The notes: generated from the letters alone by a model not told the origin. Positions 1 through 8,930 are shown, counted from the stretch's first letter. The stretch is 64,000 nucleotides of DNA from Pseudomonas marginalis (GCF_008692035.1 NZ_VTFG01000001.1:3535501-3599500); one strand, 5' to 3'. Program-made: numbers and translations.

Positions 1-68
1 AAACCCACTTGCAGGAACACACCCAGTGGCGGCAGCAGAATGGCGATGATGATACGAATGAAGTCCAT
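1..68 (-). CDS. Pmp3/YqaE family small membrane protein (partial)
   Basis: Only the first 22 codons are in the window; the gene continues beyond base 1. The N-terminus reads MDFIRIIIAILLPPLGVFLQ, a hydrophobic stretch with the LLPPLGVFLQ core typical of the Pmp3/YqaE (UPF0057) family. These are roughly 50-residue inner-membrane proteins with two transmembrane helices, linked to membrane-potential and salt-stress homeostasis. A GAG-rich ribosome-binding sequence lies just upstream of the ATG. The family call rests on this N-terminal signature alone. Confidence 0.75.
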   Translation of the reverse strand, partial: MDFIRIIIAILLPPLGVFLQVG

Positions 69-163
69 GGGTCAGCTCCAGAAAATCGGCTCGTGTGAAC
101 CGTGTAGCTAATCGACCTTGGGCGTTCGTGAGGGTTCAGTGGGATCTGGCACCGGGCCATCCT

Positions 164-484
164 TCAGGCCAGAATTTCTAACCCATGCTTTTGCACGATA
201 CTAAGAAGTTTGAGCGCCATGCCGCTGGGTTGCTTCTCGCCAGATTCCCATTTCTTCACCGTGGAGGCGCTGGTATTCAGGTAACGAGCAAACACCGGTT
301 GGCTGACATGGCTACTTTCACGTAGCTGCTTGATCTGTTCGGCAGGTATTTGTTCCGGGACGGCAGAGAAGCACGCTTCGTCGTATTCACGAAGGGTAGT
401 TTTACTAATAGCACCGATGGCATAAAGCGCTTTGGCGGATTGGTGAATGGACTCCAGCGCTTCACTTTCATATTTTTTGGTCAT
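164..484 (-). CDS. Antitoxin, XRE/Cro-type HTH regulator of a type II toxin-antitoxin pair
   Basis: A 106-residue protein starting MTKKYESEAL. The C-terminal half has a Cro/CI-type helix-turn-helix (about residues 55-100), with the recognition-helix segment LNTSASTVKKWESGEKQPSG. This arrangement is typical of HigA/MqsA-like antitoxins that bind both toxin and operator. The start at 484 is preferred over an upstream in-frame ATG at 499 because it matches the family N-terminus. It overlaps the 3' end of the toxin gene by 17 bases, so the two are translationally coupled. Expected role: neutralise the toxin and autorepress through the palindrome at 855-871. The class is clear; the subfamily name is not certain. 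Confidence 0.85.
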   Translation of the reverse strand: MTKKYESEALESIHQSAKALYAIGAISKTTLREYDEACFSAVPEQIPAEQIKQLRESSHVSQPVFARYLNTSASTVKKWESGEKQPSGMALKLLSIVQKHGLEILA

Positions 485-833
485 GATGTATCTCCACAAA
501 CTCCCTGAGATCCAAGAGCTGCTGGATCTGCGTTTCGTTTAAGCCTTCATAAACTTTTGCCATCGCCCGAAACCAAGCCAAATCTTTCTGACTGATATTG
601 CTTTGGTCTTGCTTGGCGAACAGCAACTGATAAACCCAGTATTGCCTGCCCTTGGCCAACACTATGGAGCGATGCCTATTCTGGTTGAGGCGCTTTTTCC
701 AAACACCGCCTCCCAGATTATCTGCCTGCCCCCTCAGCAATTGGCCAAATGCCTCCCTCAACTCCGAATCGTAGATCCAGGACTTGCTGGCCGCATCAGC
801 AAACTGCCGTGTTTTAAATAACCTAAGCCTCAT
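468..833 (-). CDS. RelE/HigB-like toxin of a type II toxin-antitoxin pair
   Basis: A 121-residue basic protein starting MRLRLFKTRQFADAA. It contains the segment VWKKRLNQNRHRSIVLAKG, like the Gp49/RelE-type toxin family (PF06296-like), which are ribosome-dependent or free mRNA endonucleases. The start at 833 has a good GGAAGGG ribosome-binding site; an in-frame ATG 120 bases upstream has no support and would run through the operator. Toxin precedes antitoxin, the order of higBA and related modules and the reverse of relBE. The toxin role is inferred from family and context. Confidence 0.8.
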   Translation of the reverse strand: MRLRLFKTRQFADAASKSWIYDSELREAFGQLLRGQADNLGGGVWKKRLNQNRHRSIVLAKGRQYWVYQLLFAKQDQSNISQKDLAWFRAMAKVYEGLNETQIQQLLDLREFVEIHHDQKI

Positions 834-854
834 GGATATCCCTTCCCACAAACA

Positions 855-871
855 TACCACCCAGTGGTATA
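855..871. promoter_or_regulatory. Palindromic operator of the toxin-antitoxin promoter
   Basis: A perfect inverted repeat ATACCAC-CCA-GTGGTAT lies 22 bases upstream of the toxin start codon and overlaps the region expected to hold the -10 box. Short perfect palindromes here are the usual binding sites of XRE-type antitoxins. Binding by this antitoxin is inferred. Confidence 0.6.
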
Positions 872-984
872 GATTAGAAGTAGAGCAACCCGTGCTCCGT
901 CGACAATCCTTATCGACGCACGCTAAAAAGCCATTGTTTTCACAGGCGATCAATCAACGCTTTCAATCCAAAAATTTCACACGC

Positions 985-1023
985 AAAAAAACGCCCCCAG
1001 CCGAAAAAATCAGGCTGGAGGCG
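985..1023 (-). terminator. Rho-independent terminator of the aminotransferase gene
   Basis: Read on the minus strand, an 11-bp stem (CGCCTCCAGCC pairing with GGCTGGGGGCG, one G-U pair) closes a 10-base loop and is followed by seven T residues. It sits 35 bases after the stop codon at 1058. Confidence 0.85.
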
Positions 1024-1057
1024 CCGCGTATACCGCGAGACGGTTCAGGAATGTGGG

Positions 1058-2326
1058 TCAGACGGCGATGCCCTTGCGGCATTGCAACTGGGCGGTGCGT
1101 ACCCGGGAAAAAGCGCGGGCCAGGCGCAGGAGCATTTCGTCGATGTTGCTTTTGCTCACCGTAAGCGCCGGGGTGAAGCGCAGGCAGTCAGGTTGCGGGG
1201 CGTTGAGGATCAGGCCTTCGTGCAGGGCGGCTTTTACCACTGCATCTGCAGAATCATCCGACAACGTCAGGCCCCACATCAGGCCGTGGCCGCGCAATTG
1301 GCCCTGGTCGTAGCGGTAGGCCAGCCGGGCAAGGCCTTCGCCCAGGTAAAGGCCGGATTCACGTACGTGTTCCAGGAAGCCATGCTCCAGCACCGTATCG
1401 AGTACCGCCAGCCCGGCCGATGCCATCAATGCGTTGCCATGATGGGTACCTTCCAGCTCACCCACGTCGAAGCAACAGGCGTTGCCGCGCGCCAGCAGCG
1501 CAGCCAATGGCACGCCGCCGCCCAGGCCTTTGCCGAGGGTGATGATGTCGGCTCGCACACCGTATTGCTGTTCGGCAAGCAAGGTGCCGCAACGGCCAAG
1601 GCCGGTTTGTACTTCGTCGAGGATCAGCAGGATCCCCAGTTCGCGGCACAGCCGTTCAACCCCCTTGAGGTAATGCTCCGTCGCGGGGATCACACCGGCT
1701 TCGCTCTGGACCGGCTCCAGCAGGATGGCGACTGTCTGTGCGTCGACCGCAGCATGCAGGGCCGGCAGATCGTTGAACGGCACATGGCTGAAGCCGGGCA
1801 ATTGCGGTTCAAAGCGGTTTTCCAGCGTTCCCCCCGACGCCGCCAGTGCCGCGAAACTGCGACCATGGCAACCATTGCTCGCGCTGATAATGCGGTAGGC
1901 CCCGCCGCGATGCAGTTGGCCCCACTTGCGCGCCAGCTTGATCGCCGCTTCGCAGGCCTCTGCGCCACTGTTGAGCAGGTAGGCCTGGTCGCTGCCGGTA
2001 CGATGGCACAGGCGGTCGACAAGATTGAGTTGAGCGCGGTTATGCAGACCCAGGCCTGGATTGATCAGGGCCTGGGTCTGGTCGGCAAGGGCTTTGATCA
2101 AGACCTGCGGGCTGTGGCCGAGGCTGTTGGCAGCGTTGCCCTGGCTGAAATCCAGGTAAGCACGCTCGTCGCTGTCCCACAGCCAGGAGCCCTGGCCACG
2201 TACGAAAACCTGAGGCGGCCTCGCCACGGTGGGCATCAGCGCCTCGCTGGACAGCGTATCGGGTGAAGCCTCCAGCACCAGGTCGTCCAGGCTGGGCACG
2301 GGGCGACGCATATTGAAGAGATTCAC
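1058..2326 (-). CDS. Class III PLP-dependent aminotransferase (acetylornithine/ornithine transaminase-like)
   Basis: A 422-residue fold-type I, class III aminotransferase. Visible signatures are NSGAEACEAAIKLARK (cofactor phosphate region), the ILDEVQTGLGRCG aspartate motif and the PLP lysine in ITLGKGLGGGVPLAA. It resembles the ArgD/AruC/GabT group that moves the amino group of ornithine, acetylornithine or similar omega-amino acids to 2-oxoglutarate; the substrate cannot be set from sequence. The chosen GTG start has a GGGGG ribosome-binding site six bases upstream; an internal ATG at 2311 is a possible alternative. It is divergent from a LysR regulator across a 209-bp gap, so that regulator probably controls it. 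Confidence 0.85.
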   Translation of the reverse strand: MNLFNMRRPVPSLDDLVLEASPDTLSSEALMPTVARPPQVFVRGQGSWLWDSDERAYLDFSQGNAANSLGHSPQVLIKALADQTQALINPGLGLHNRAQLNLVDRLCHRTGSDQAYLLNSGAEACEAAIKLARKWGQLHRGGAYRIISASNGCHGRSFAALAASGGTLENRFEPQLPGFSHVPFNDLPALHAAVDAQTVAILLEPVQSEAGVIPATEHYLKGVERLCRELGILLILDEVQTGLGRCGTLLAEQQYGVRADIITLGKGLGGGVPLAALLARGNACCFDVGELEGTHHGNALMASAGLAVLDTVLEHGFLEHVRESGLYLGEGLARLAYRYDQGQLRGHGLMWGLTLSDDSADAVVKAALHEGLILNAPQPDCLRFTPALTVSKSNIDEMLLRLARAFSRVRTAQLQCRKGIAV

Positions 2327-2464
2327 AGCTTGCCCCCAGTGGCAACCGGGCCTTGGTCGGTTTTCCCTGCAATCACTGTCTGCGGGTGTGTTGCCTTGCC
2401 TATGTAAACGCCATCAACATAAACGCTGTTCATTGCCCGATCCGGCCCTGTAAGCCCTGCGAAT

Positions 2465-2484
2465 AGGCGCTAGACTAGGCGCCT
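2465..2484. promoter_or_regulatory. Palindrome in the aminotransferase/LysR divergent promoter
   Basis: AGGCGC-TAGACTAG-GCGCCT is a perfect 6-bp inverted repeat with a partly symmetric centre, 51 bases before the LysR start. LysR regulators usually bind an interrupted dyad near their own promoter. This is a candidate operator only. Confidence 0.4.
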
Positions 2485-2535
2485 CGGGGGCTACCGGCCA
2501 TTTCGATTTTCCAGCTTTTTCGATAAGTAAGCCTT

Positions 2536-3435
2536 ATGGATTTTAAGCAACTGCGTTATTTCGTCGCGGTGTATGAAGAAGGCCATGTGGGCCGTGCCGC
2601 TGAACGCCTGTCGATCTCCCAGCCGGCGCTCTCACAACAGATCCGCCAGTTGGAGCGCAACCTCGATGTGAGCCTGTTCGAACGCAGCAGCAAACGCCTG
2701 CTGCCCACCCTGGCCGCCCATACGCTGTACAACCATGCCTTGCCGCTGATCGATGGCATGCAGCAAGCCGTCGAAGCCTTGCGTAACTTCAAGGGCCAGG
2801 CCATGCGCACCCTGGCCATCGGCGTGCTGCAAACCGTGCACACCAGCCTGGTCCCGCAAATGCTCGAGCGCGTGCGCAAGGCCCAGCCGCACCTGGTGGT
2901 GCAGATCTACGAATTGACCGGGATCGAGATTGAACGGCGGTTGCTTAACGGCTCGCTGGACATCGGCATCAGCTATCTGCCGCCACGCCAGCCGGGGCTG
3001 CACGGCGTGTTGTTGTATGAGGATGAGCTGAAGGTGGTCATCCCCGAGGACCATCCCCTGCGCGAATTCAAGAAAGTCTCGCTGAAACAGGCCGCCGAAC
3101 TGCCGATGTTGTTGCTGGGGGAAGAGTTCCAGGTTCGACAGATCTGGCAGGGTCAGTTATCCAACCTCGGACGCCGGCCGCAGGTACAGGCGGAGTTGAA
3201 TACCATGGTGGGGATTCTCGACAGCTTGCCTAACACCAAAATGGCCACGGTGCTGCCGGGACGCTCCCAGGACGAACACAACAGCCAGTCGCTGCTCTGG
3301 AAGCCCTTGAGTGAACCCAGGGTGCCACTAAAGGTAGGTTTGGTGTGTCGCGATGTACAGCGCCAGCAGGCAACCATGGCGCTGCTGCGCACCTTGCTGG
3401 AAGACGTGATGAATGCGCCGCAGGCACTGCCGTGA
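2536..3435 (+). CDS. LysR family transcriptional regulator
   Basis: A 299-residue LysR-type regulator. The N-terminal winged helix-turn-helix (residues 1-60, MDFKQLRYFVAVYEEGHVGR with SQPALSQQIRQLE) is followed by a linker helix and a periplasmic-binding-like effector domain from about residue 92 (TLAIGVLQTVHTSLVPQMLE). The effector domain is close to the CynR/CysB-like subgroup in layout. It is divergently transcribed from the class III aminotransferase, which is its likely target. It ends before a bidirectional terminator shared with the convergent acyl-CoA dehydrogenase. The effector molecule is unknown. Confidence 0.9.
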   Translation: MDFKQLRYFVAVYEEGHVGRAAERLSISQPALSQQIRQLERNLDVSLFERSSKRLLPTLAAHTLYNHALPLIDGMQQAVEALRNFKGQAMRTLAIGVLQTVHTSLVPQMLERVRKAQPHLVVQIYELTGIEIERRLLNGSLDIGISYLPPRQPGLHGVLLYEDELKVVIPEDHPLREFKKVSLKQAAELPMLLLGEEFQVRQIWQGQLSNLGRRPQVQAELNTMVGILDSLPNTKMATVLPGRSQDEHNSQSLLWKPLSEPRVPLKVGLVCRDVQRQQATMALLRTLLEDVMNAPQALP

Positions 3436-3464
3436 AATTCGGCGCCTGACTTTTTCGCGGGCAA

Positions 3465-3491
3465 AAGAAAACCCCGCCGAAGCGGGGCTTT
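3465..3491. terminator. Bidirectional rho-independent terminator
   Basis: CCCCGCCGAAGCGGGG forms a compact hairpin with CTTT on the plus side and a TTTTCTTTT tract on the minus side. It lies between the convergent LysR gene (stop at 3435) and acyl-CoA dehydrogenase gene (stop at 3676), so it can stop both transcripts. Confidence 0.8.
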
Positions 3492-3675
3492 GCAGACTGT
3501 TTCCCTGACATCCATTTCACTCCGCCATCCTGGCAGAATCCTACGTGTCCGTGTTGTTGCTTTGCGCTTCCTGCGCGACGTCCATGTGAAGTAGATTATC
3601 CGTGGATCCAATTTGGCGATAGAGGACGATTAGCAGTACGTCATGTAAGAGAATGCTTACACGCCCTCCAAGCCC

Positions 3676-5454
3676 TTAGAACAGTGCCTCATCCAGCAAA
3701 AACAAGGATTCGCTACCGGCTTTTACAGACGCACTCAGCGAGTGAATACGTGGCAACAGACGCGCAAAGTAGAAGCGCGCGGTGCCCAGTTTGCTGGCGT
3801 AGAAGTCTTCCTCAGTCTCCTTGCCCAACGCGGCCTTGGCCATACGTGCCCACATATAGGCGTAGGCCATGTAACCAAATGCATGCAAATACTCCACCGA
3901 GGCTGCGCCGATCTCGTTCGGGTTGGTCCTGGCGCGATCCAGCACCCAGGCGGTCAATTCGTCCAGGTTATCCACCGCTGCGCTCAACGGTTGGCTGAAC
4001 TCAGCCAGTTCGGGCCCCGCCGAGGCGATGAACTGGCGAATCTCGTCGGCGAACAAGGTGTAGAACGCACCGCCGCTACCGACGATCTTGCGCCCCATCA
4101 AATCCAGTGCCTGGATGCCGTTGGTGCCTTCGTAGATCTGCGTGATGCGTACATCACGCACCAGTTGCTCCTGGCCCCATTCGCGAATGTAACCGTGGCC
4201 GCCAAACACTTGCTGGCCGAGCACGGTGGTTTCCAGGCCCAGGTCGCTGAGGAACGCCTTGGCGACCGGCGTCAACAAGGCCACCAGGTTATCGGCCCGC
4301 TCGCGGGCAGCGGCATCGTCACTGAACTTGGCGATGTCCAGCTGCGTCGCCACATAGGTGGAAAACGCGCGACCGCCTTCGTTGGCGGCTTTCATGGTCA
4401 ACAGCATACGGCGCACGTCGGGGTGGACGATGATCGGGTCGGCCACTTTGTCTTTGGCCTGGGCACCGGTCGGCGCACGGCTTTGCAGGCGGTCGCGGGC
4501 ATATTCAATCGCGTTCTGGTAGGAGCGCTCGCCGGACGCCAGGCCCTGGATACCCACGCCAAGGCGCTCATAGTTCATCATGGTGAACATCGCCGCCAAC
4601 CCACGGTTGGGTTCGCCCACCAGGTAACCCACGGCTTCGTCGAAGTTCATCACGCAGGTGGCGGATGCCTGGATACCCATCTTGTGTTCGATGGAGCCGC
4701 AGCTCACCGGGTTGCGCGCGCCCAGGCTGCCGTCGGCGTTGACCATGAACTTCGGCACCAGGAACAGCGAAATCCCCTTCGGACCGGCCGGTGCGTCCGG
4801 CAACTTGGCCAGTACCAGGTGAATGATGTTCTCGGTGAGGTCGTGTTCACCGCCAGTGATAAAGATCTTGGTTCCGCTGATCCTGTAGGAACCGTCTGCC
4901 TGCGGCTCGGCCTTGGTGCGGATAATCCCCAGGTCGGTACCGGCGTGTGCTTCCGTCAGGCACATGGAGCCGGCCCACTCGCCGGAATACATCTTCGGCA
5001 GGTAGATGGCCTTGAGTTCCTCGCTGGCGTGGGTGTTGATCGACACGCAGGCGCCGGAGGTCAGCATCGGGTACAGGCCGAACGCCAGGCTTGACGAGTT
5101 GATCATCTCCTCGACCTGGGCCGATACCGCCTTGGGCATGCCCATGCCGCCAAACACGGGGTCGCCGCCTACGCCGACCCAGCCACCTTCAGCGTAGGTC
5201 TTGTAGGCCTGTGGATAACCCTCCGGAGTAAACACCGCGGTGTTATCCCAACGGCAGCCCTGTTCATCGCCACCGCGGCTGAGCGGGGCGATGGATTTGG
5301 CGGTGACCTTGCCGGCTTCTTCGAGGATGGCCTCTACGGTCTCGGCGTCAACGCTGTCTGCCAATGCCGGCAATTGGGCCCAAGTGGTGGCGACCTCAAA
5401 GACTTCGTTGAGGACGAAGCGCATATCACGCAGCGGCGCTTTGTAATCAGCCAT
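3676..5454 (-). CDS. Acyl-CoA dehydrogenase, large FadE/DmdC-like family (third gene of cluster)
   Basis: A 592-residue flavoprotein of the roughly 600-residue acyl-CoA dehydrogenase class, with an extra C-terminal helical domain after the usual fold. FAD/substrate signatures are visible: MCLTEAHAGTDLG, KIFITGGEHDLTENIIHLVL, YERLGVGIQG and QVFGGHGYIREWG followed by IYEGTNGIQALD. It begins [13 protein letters not shown], matching its two paralogues at 5577-7346 and 8931-10736. It catalyses the first step of fatty acyl-CoA beta-oxidation, passing electrons to ETF. From memory it is the counterpart of P. aeruginosa PA0508; chain-length preference cannot be read here. A 122-bp gap upstream suggests its own promoter. 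Confidence 0.9.
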   Translation of the reverse strand: MADYKAPLRDMRFVLNEVFEVATTWAQLPALADSVDAETVEAILEEAGKVTAKSIAPLSRGGDEQGCRWDNTAVFTPEGYPQAYKTYAEGGWVGVGGDPVFGGMGMPKAVSAQVEEMINSSSLAFGLYPMLTSGACVSINTHASEELKAIYLPKMYSGEWAGSMCLTEAHAGTDLGIIRTKAEPQADGSYRISGTKIFITGGEHDLTENIIHLVLAKLPDAPAGPKGISLFLVPKFMVNADGSLGARNPVSCGSIEHKMGIQASATCVMNFDEAVGYLVGEPNRGLAAMFTMMNYERLGVGIQGLASGERSYQNAIEYARDRLQSRAPTGAQAKDKVADPIIVHPDVRRMLLTMKAANEGGRAFSTYVATQLDIAKFSDDAAARERADNLVALLTPVAKAFLSDLGLETTVLGQQVFGGHGYIREWGQEQLVRDVRITQIYEGTNGIQALDLMGRKIVGSGGAFYTLFADEIRQFIASAGPELAEFSQPLSAAVDNLDELTAWVLDRARTNPNEIGAASVEYLHAFGYMAYAYMWARMAKAALGKETEEDFYASKLGTARFYFARLLPRIHSLSASVKAGSESLFLLDEALF

Positions 5455-5576
5455 GGCAAACCTCGTGAGAACGTGAAAAGTGATTCGATAGGATCGGTTT
5501 TACAGGCTCCGAGTGTACCCGAACAACTTTTCAGACACATAGGGTCCACTTGTGACTGATTGGTATTTTTAAGTCA

Positions 5577-7346
5577 TCACAACGCAAACGACTCCGCAGG
5601 CAGACTCATCAGGCATTCGCTGCCCGCTTCCACGGCGGCGCGATGGGTTGCGGTACGTGGCAGCAGACGCTTGAAGTAAAAGTCGCAAGTGGCCAGCTTG
5701 GCTTTGGCAAACTCAGTGTCATCCTGCGCCAGCGCGGCAATGGCCATCCGCAGCCACAGGTAGGCGAGGATGATGTAACCGCTGTACATCAAGTAATCCA
5801 CCGCCGCTGCGCCCACCTCATCCGGGTTTTTCATCGCGGCCATACCGACCTGGGTAGTCAGCTCGCCCCATTCCTGATTCAGTTGATTAAGCTGCACCAC
5901 ATAGCCCTTGAGCTGCGCATGTTCGGCATTCGCCGCGCAAAACTTATGCACTATTTTAGTAAAACCGCGCAGCAGCTTGCCCTGGCTGCCCAGCACCTTG
6001 CGCCCCAACAGATCGAGGGCCTGGATGCCGTTGGTGCCTTCGTAGATCGGTGCAATCCGCGCATCGCGTGCCAGTTGCTCCATGCCCCACTCACGAATGT
6101 AGCCATGGCCGCCGAATATCTGCATGCCGTGGTTGGTCACCTCCAGCCCGGTGTCGGTCATAAAGGCTTTGCAGATGGGGGTGAGGAACGCCAACAGGTC
6201 TTCGGCCTCCTGGCGCTGGCCGGCGTCGTTGCAAAGGTGCGCGGTGTCGAGCAACTGCGCGGTGAAATAGGTGAGTGCGCGGTTGCCTTCGTTGAAGGCT
6301 TTCATGGTCAGCAGCATACGGCGCACATCGGGATGCACGATGATCGGGTCGGCGGCTTTCTCCGGGGCCTTGGCGCCGGTCAGCGCGCGCATCTGCAGGC
6401 GGTCGTTGGCGTACTTGATCGCGCCCTGGAAGCTCGCCTCGCCATTGCACAGGCCCTGCATGCCGGTGCCCAGGCGGGCGTGGTTCATCATGGTGAACAT
6501 GCAGTTGAGGCCCTTGTTCGCCTCGCCAATCAAAAAGCCCTTGGCGCCGTCGAAGTTGAGCACGCACGTGGCCGAGGCCTTGATGCCCATCTTGTGCTCG
6601 ATGGAGCCGCAGTGCACCGCATTGCGCTCAGCCGAATCCACATGGAACTTGGGCACGATAAACAACGAGATACCCTTGGTGCCCGCCGGCGCGTCCGGCA
6701 GCTTGGCCAGCACCAGATGGATGATATTGGCGCTCATGTCGTGCTCACCGGCCGAGATGAAGATCTTGCTGCCGGTGATCGCGTAGCTGCCATCCGCCTG
6801 GGGCACGGCACGGGTCTTGATCAGGCCCAGGTCGGTGCCGCAATGGGCTTCGGTCAGGCACATGGTGCCGGTCCATTCGCCTGCGGTGAGTTTGCTCAGG
6901 AACGTGGCCTTCTGCTCTTCGGTGCCGTGGGCGTGGATCGCCGACATCGCGCCGTGGGTCAGGCCCGGATACATGCCCCACGAGGTGTTGCTGGAGCCGA
7001 TCATCTCGCTGAGCACCAGGCCCAACGATTGCGGCAGGCCCTGGCCACCGTAGGCCGGGTCTGCCGCCACCCCGTGCCAGCCGCCCTCGACGTACTGGGC
7101 GAAGGCTTCCTTGAAACCCTTGGGCGTGGTCACCACGCCGTTGTCGAAATGGCAACCCTCTTCATCACCACTGCGGTTGAGTGGCGAAAGCACGTTCTCG
7201 CAGAATTTGGCGCCTTCTTCGAGGATTGCACTGACCATGTCCGGGCTGGCATCCGTGGCGCCCAGGGCAGCGTAGTGGCCGTGGAAATCAAACACGTGGT
7301 CGATCAGAAAGCGCATGTCGCGCAGGGGAGCTTTGTACTCAGGCAT
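5577..7346 (-). CDS. Acyl-CoA dehydrogenase, large FadE/DmdC-like family (second gene of cluster)
   Basis: A 589-residue paralogue of the neighbouring dehydrogenases, starting MPEYKAPLRDMRFLIDHVFD with GGAG eight bases upstream; a 19-codon in-frame extension lacks a ribosome-binding site and was not used. Motifs include [49 protein letters not shown] and QIFGGHGYIREWG with [16 protein letters not shown]. All expected FAD-binding and acyl-CoA dehydrogenase landmarks are intact, so it should be active in fatty-acid or related acyl-CoA degradation. It sits between the third paralogue and the diguanylate cyclase. From memory it corresponds to PA0507 of P. aeruginosa. Confidence 0.9.
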   Translation of the reverse strand: MPEYKAPLRDMRFLIDHVFDFHGHYAALGATDASPDMVSAILEEGAKFCENVLSPLNRSGDEEGCHFDNGVVTTPKGFKEAFAQYVEGGWHGVAADPAYGGQGLPQSLGLVLSEMIGSSNTSWGMYPGLTHGAMSAIHAHGTEEQKATFLSKLTAGEWTGTMCLTEAHCGTDLGLIKTRAVPQADGSYAITGSKIFISAGEHDMSANIIHLVLAKLPDAPAGTKGISLFIVPKFHVDSAERNAVHCGSIEHKMGIKASATCVLNFDGAKGFLIGEANKGLNCMFTMMNHARLGTGMQGLCNGEASFQGAIKYANDRLQMRALTGAKAPEKAADPIIVHPDVRRMLLTMKAFNEGNRALTYFTAQLLDTAHLCNDAGQRQEAEDLLAFLTPICKAFMTDTGLEVTNHGMQIFGGHGYIREWGMEQLARDARIAPIYEGTNGIQALDLLGRKVLGSQGKLLRGFTKIVHKFCAANAEHAQLKGYVVQLNQLNQEWGELTTQVGMAAMKNPDEVGAAAVDYLMYSGYIILAYLWLRMAIAALAQDDTEFAKAKLATCDFYFKRLLPRTATHRAAVEAGSECLMSLPAESFAL

Positions 7347-7436
7347 GGCGGTGTCTCCGGCGGCAGATCCTTTCAACCTACTGCCGGCCAGCGCCTCGGA
7401 CAATCATTGTAGAACCGCTGAATACAGCGCCATCAC

Positions 7437-8726
7437 TCAACCGGCAGCGCTCTGCATGCGCACCGCGCCACGGCGGGTCTGCCCGGCCGCAACCACACAG
7501 TTACGCCCCGCGCCCTTGGCGGCGTACAGCGCCTGGTCGGCGGACTTGAGCACTTCTTCCGCCGTGCGCTGGTCGATCTGGCGTTCGGCCACGCCGATGC
7601 TGACCGTCACCGACACACTCGACGCGCCGCTGCCCGCCCGGCGTTGACGGCCTTGTTGATCATCCTGGGGCCGGTCCGAATTGCGCAGCTTGATGTCGTA
7701 GTTGGCGACGATCTCGCGGATTTCCTCCAGGTGCGGCATGCACTCATCCAGGGTCTTGCCGGCAAACACCACGGCGAATTCTTCACCGCCGTAGCGGTAG
7801 GCACGCCCACCCCCATTGACCTTGGACAGCTTGCTCGCCACCAGGCGCAGCACCTGGTCGCCCACATCGTGACCATGGGTGTCATTGAAGCGCTTGAAGT
7901 GATCGACGTCGGTCATCGCCAGCACATAATTGCGCCCCAGCCGCTGCATGCGTTCGTTCAAGGCTCGGCGCCCCGGCAGGCCGGTCAGTTCATCGCGGAA
8001 TGCCATTTGATAAGCCTCGTGGGCCACGCCGGCGGCGATCATCAGCATGACCTGGCTGCACATGATATTCAGCGTGAACGGCAGGATGAAGGTCTGCGGC
8101 AACATCCAGAACATCCCCAGCAACCCGACCAGTTGCGCCGCATGCAGCGGACGCGGCTGGTACCAGTATTGCGCCGCCAGAGTGAGGAAGCCGACCAGGA
8201 ACATCGGGTATGACAGCTGGATCAGGCTCATCCAGGTCCCATGCAGGGCTGGCCAGCGGATCTCCGCCAGCCAGTTCAGCAGTGCCTGGGGATAACTTTG
8301 CTCCAGGGCCAGCGCCACACTGCCGATTGCCAGCAGCACCGCACAACGGGCAACGAAGTCGCGAAACAGGTGGGTCTTCTCCTGCCACAGCGCGTAGATG
8401 CTGAACAGCAACGGCAATAACAGGCAACACAGGTGAAACACCACAGCCGCGTCTGCGCGCACGCGGCCATTGTCGCGATAGAAATCGGTCTGGGTATCGA
8501 GCAGGAAGTAGGCGATGTACACCGTGATCATCAGGAACAATTCACGCTGACGGCGATAAACCGCGCAGTACGAACCGCCCAGCAACAGCACCAGGGTCGG
8601 CAACACATTGAACAGCGAGGTGAAGAAGACGCTGAGGTCCTTGACGTACGCAGCCGAGAGCCCGGCCAGCAACAGCAGCAACGAAGGAAGAAAGTGACTG
8701 AAACGTAAAGCAGACACGCGTGACAA
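7437..8726 (-). CDS. Membrane-bound diguanylate cyclase (GGDEF)
   Basis: The N-terminal half is hydrophobic, with about six or seven predicted membrane helices and no recognisable ligand domain. A complete GGDEF domain follows, with active-site motif YRYGGEEF, FRDELTGLPGRRALN at its start and the MTDVDHFKRFNDTHGHDVGD metal/GTP region. It should make cyclic di-GMP from two GTP. The RxxD inhibitory site normally five residues before GGEEF is absent (the position reads NGGG). A polar Gln/Arg-rich loop of about 20 residues interrupts the domain before SVTVSIGVAE. The likely start is the TTG at 8726, with GGAG eight bases upstream; longer in-frame starts lack a ribosome-binding site. It lies between two acyl-CoA dehydrogenase genes. 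Confidence 0.85.
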   Translation of the reverse strand: MSRVSALRFSHFLPSLLLLLAGLSAAYVKDLSVFFTSLFNVLPTLVLLLGGSYCAVYRRQRELFLMITVYIAYFLLDTQTDFYRDNGRVRADAAVVFHLCCLLLPLLFSIYALWQEKTHLFRDFVARCAVLLAIGSVALALEQSYPQALLNWLAEIRWPALHGTWMSLIQLSYPMFLVGFLTLAAQYWYQPRPLHAAQLVGLLGMFWMLPQTFILPFTLNIMCSQVMLMIAAGVAHEAYQMAFRDELTGLPGRRALNERMQRLGRNYVLAMTDVDHFKRFNDTHGHDVGDQVLRLVASKLSKVNGGGRAYRYGGEEFAVVFAGKTLDECMPHLEEIREIVANYDIKLRNSDRPQDDQQGRQRRAGSGASSVSVTVSIGVAERQIDQRTAEEVLKSADQALYAAKGAGRNCVVAAGQTRRGAVRMQSAAG

Positions 8727-8878
8727 GGGTAAAACTCCGACCCGCAAAAAGTAGTGGCACTGTGCCTTGATGCGAACAGTTAAGCACACCCTGCCCGCCA
8801 TGTATCACATTGCCATCACTGTAACGGCAGCCGGAGAAAATCCCTGAGCGCTGCACTGTGTTTTTTATCCCCCAATGA

Positions 8879-8911
8879 AAAAACCGCCGCTCCCAAGGGA
8901 AGCGACGGTTT
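8879..8911 (-). terminator. Rho-independent terminator after the first-transcribed acyl-CoA dehydrogenase
   Basis: On the minus strand an imperfect stem (ACCGTCGCTTCCC with GGGAGCGGCGGT, including wobble pairs) is followed by TTTTTT. It lies 20 bases after the stop at 8931, so the dehydrogenase is probably transcribed separately from the diguanylate cyclase downstream. Confidence 0.75.
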
Positions 8912-8930
8912 CAGATGAACCCGGTAAGGC

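Noticed and set aside
8735..8801. Longer N-terminus for the diguanylate cyclase
   Set aside because: Upstream in-frame starts lack a ribosome-binding site, while the TTG at 8726 has GGAG at good spacing and begins just before the first membrane helix.
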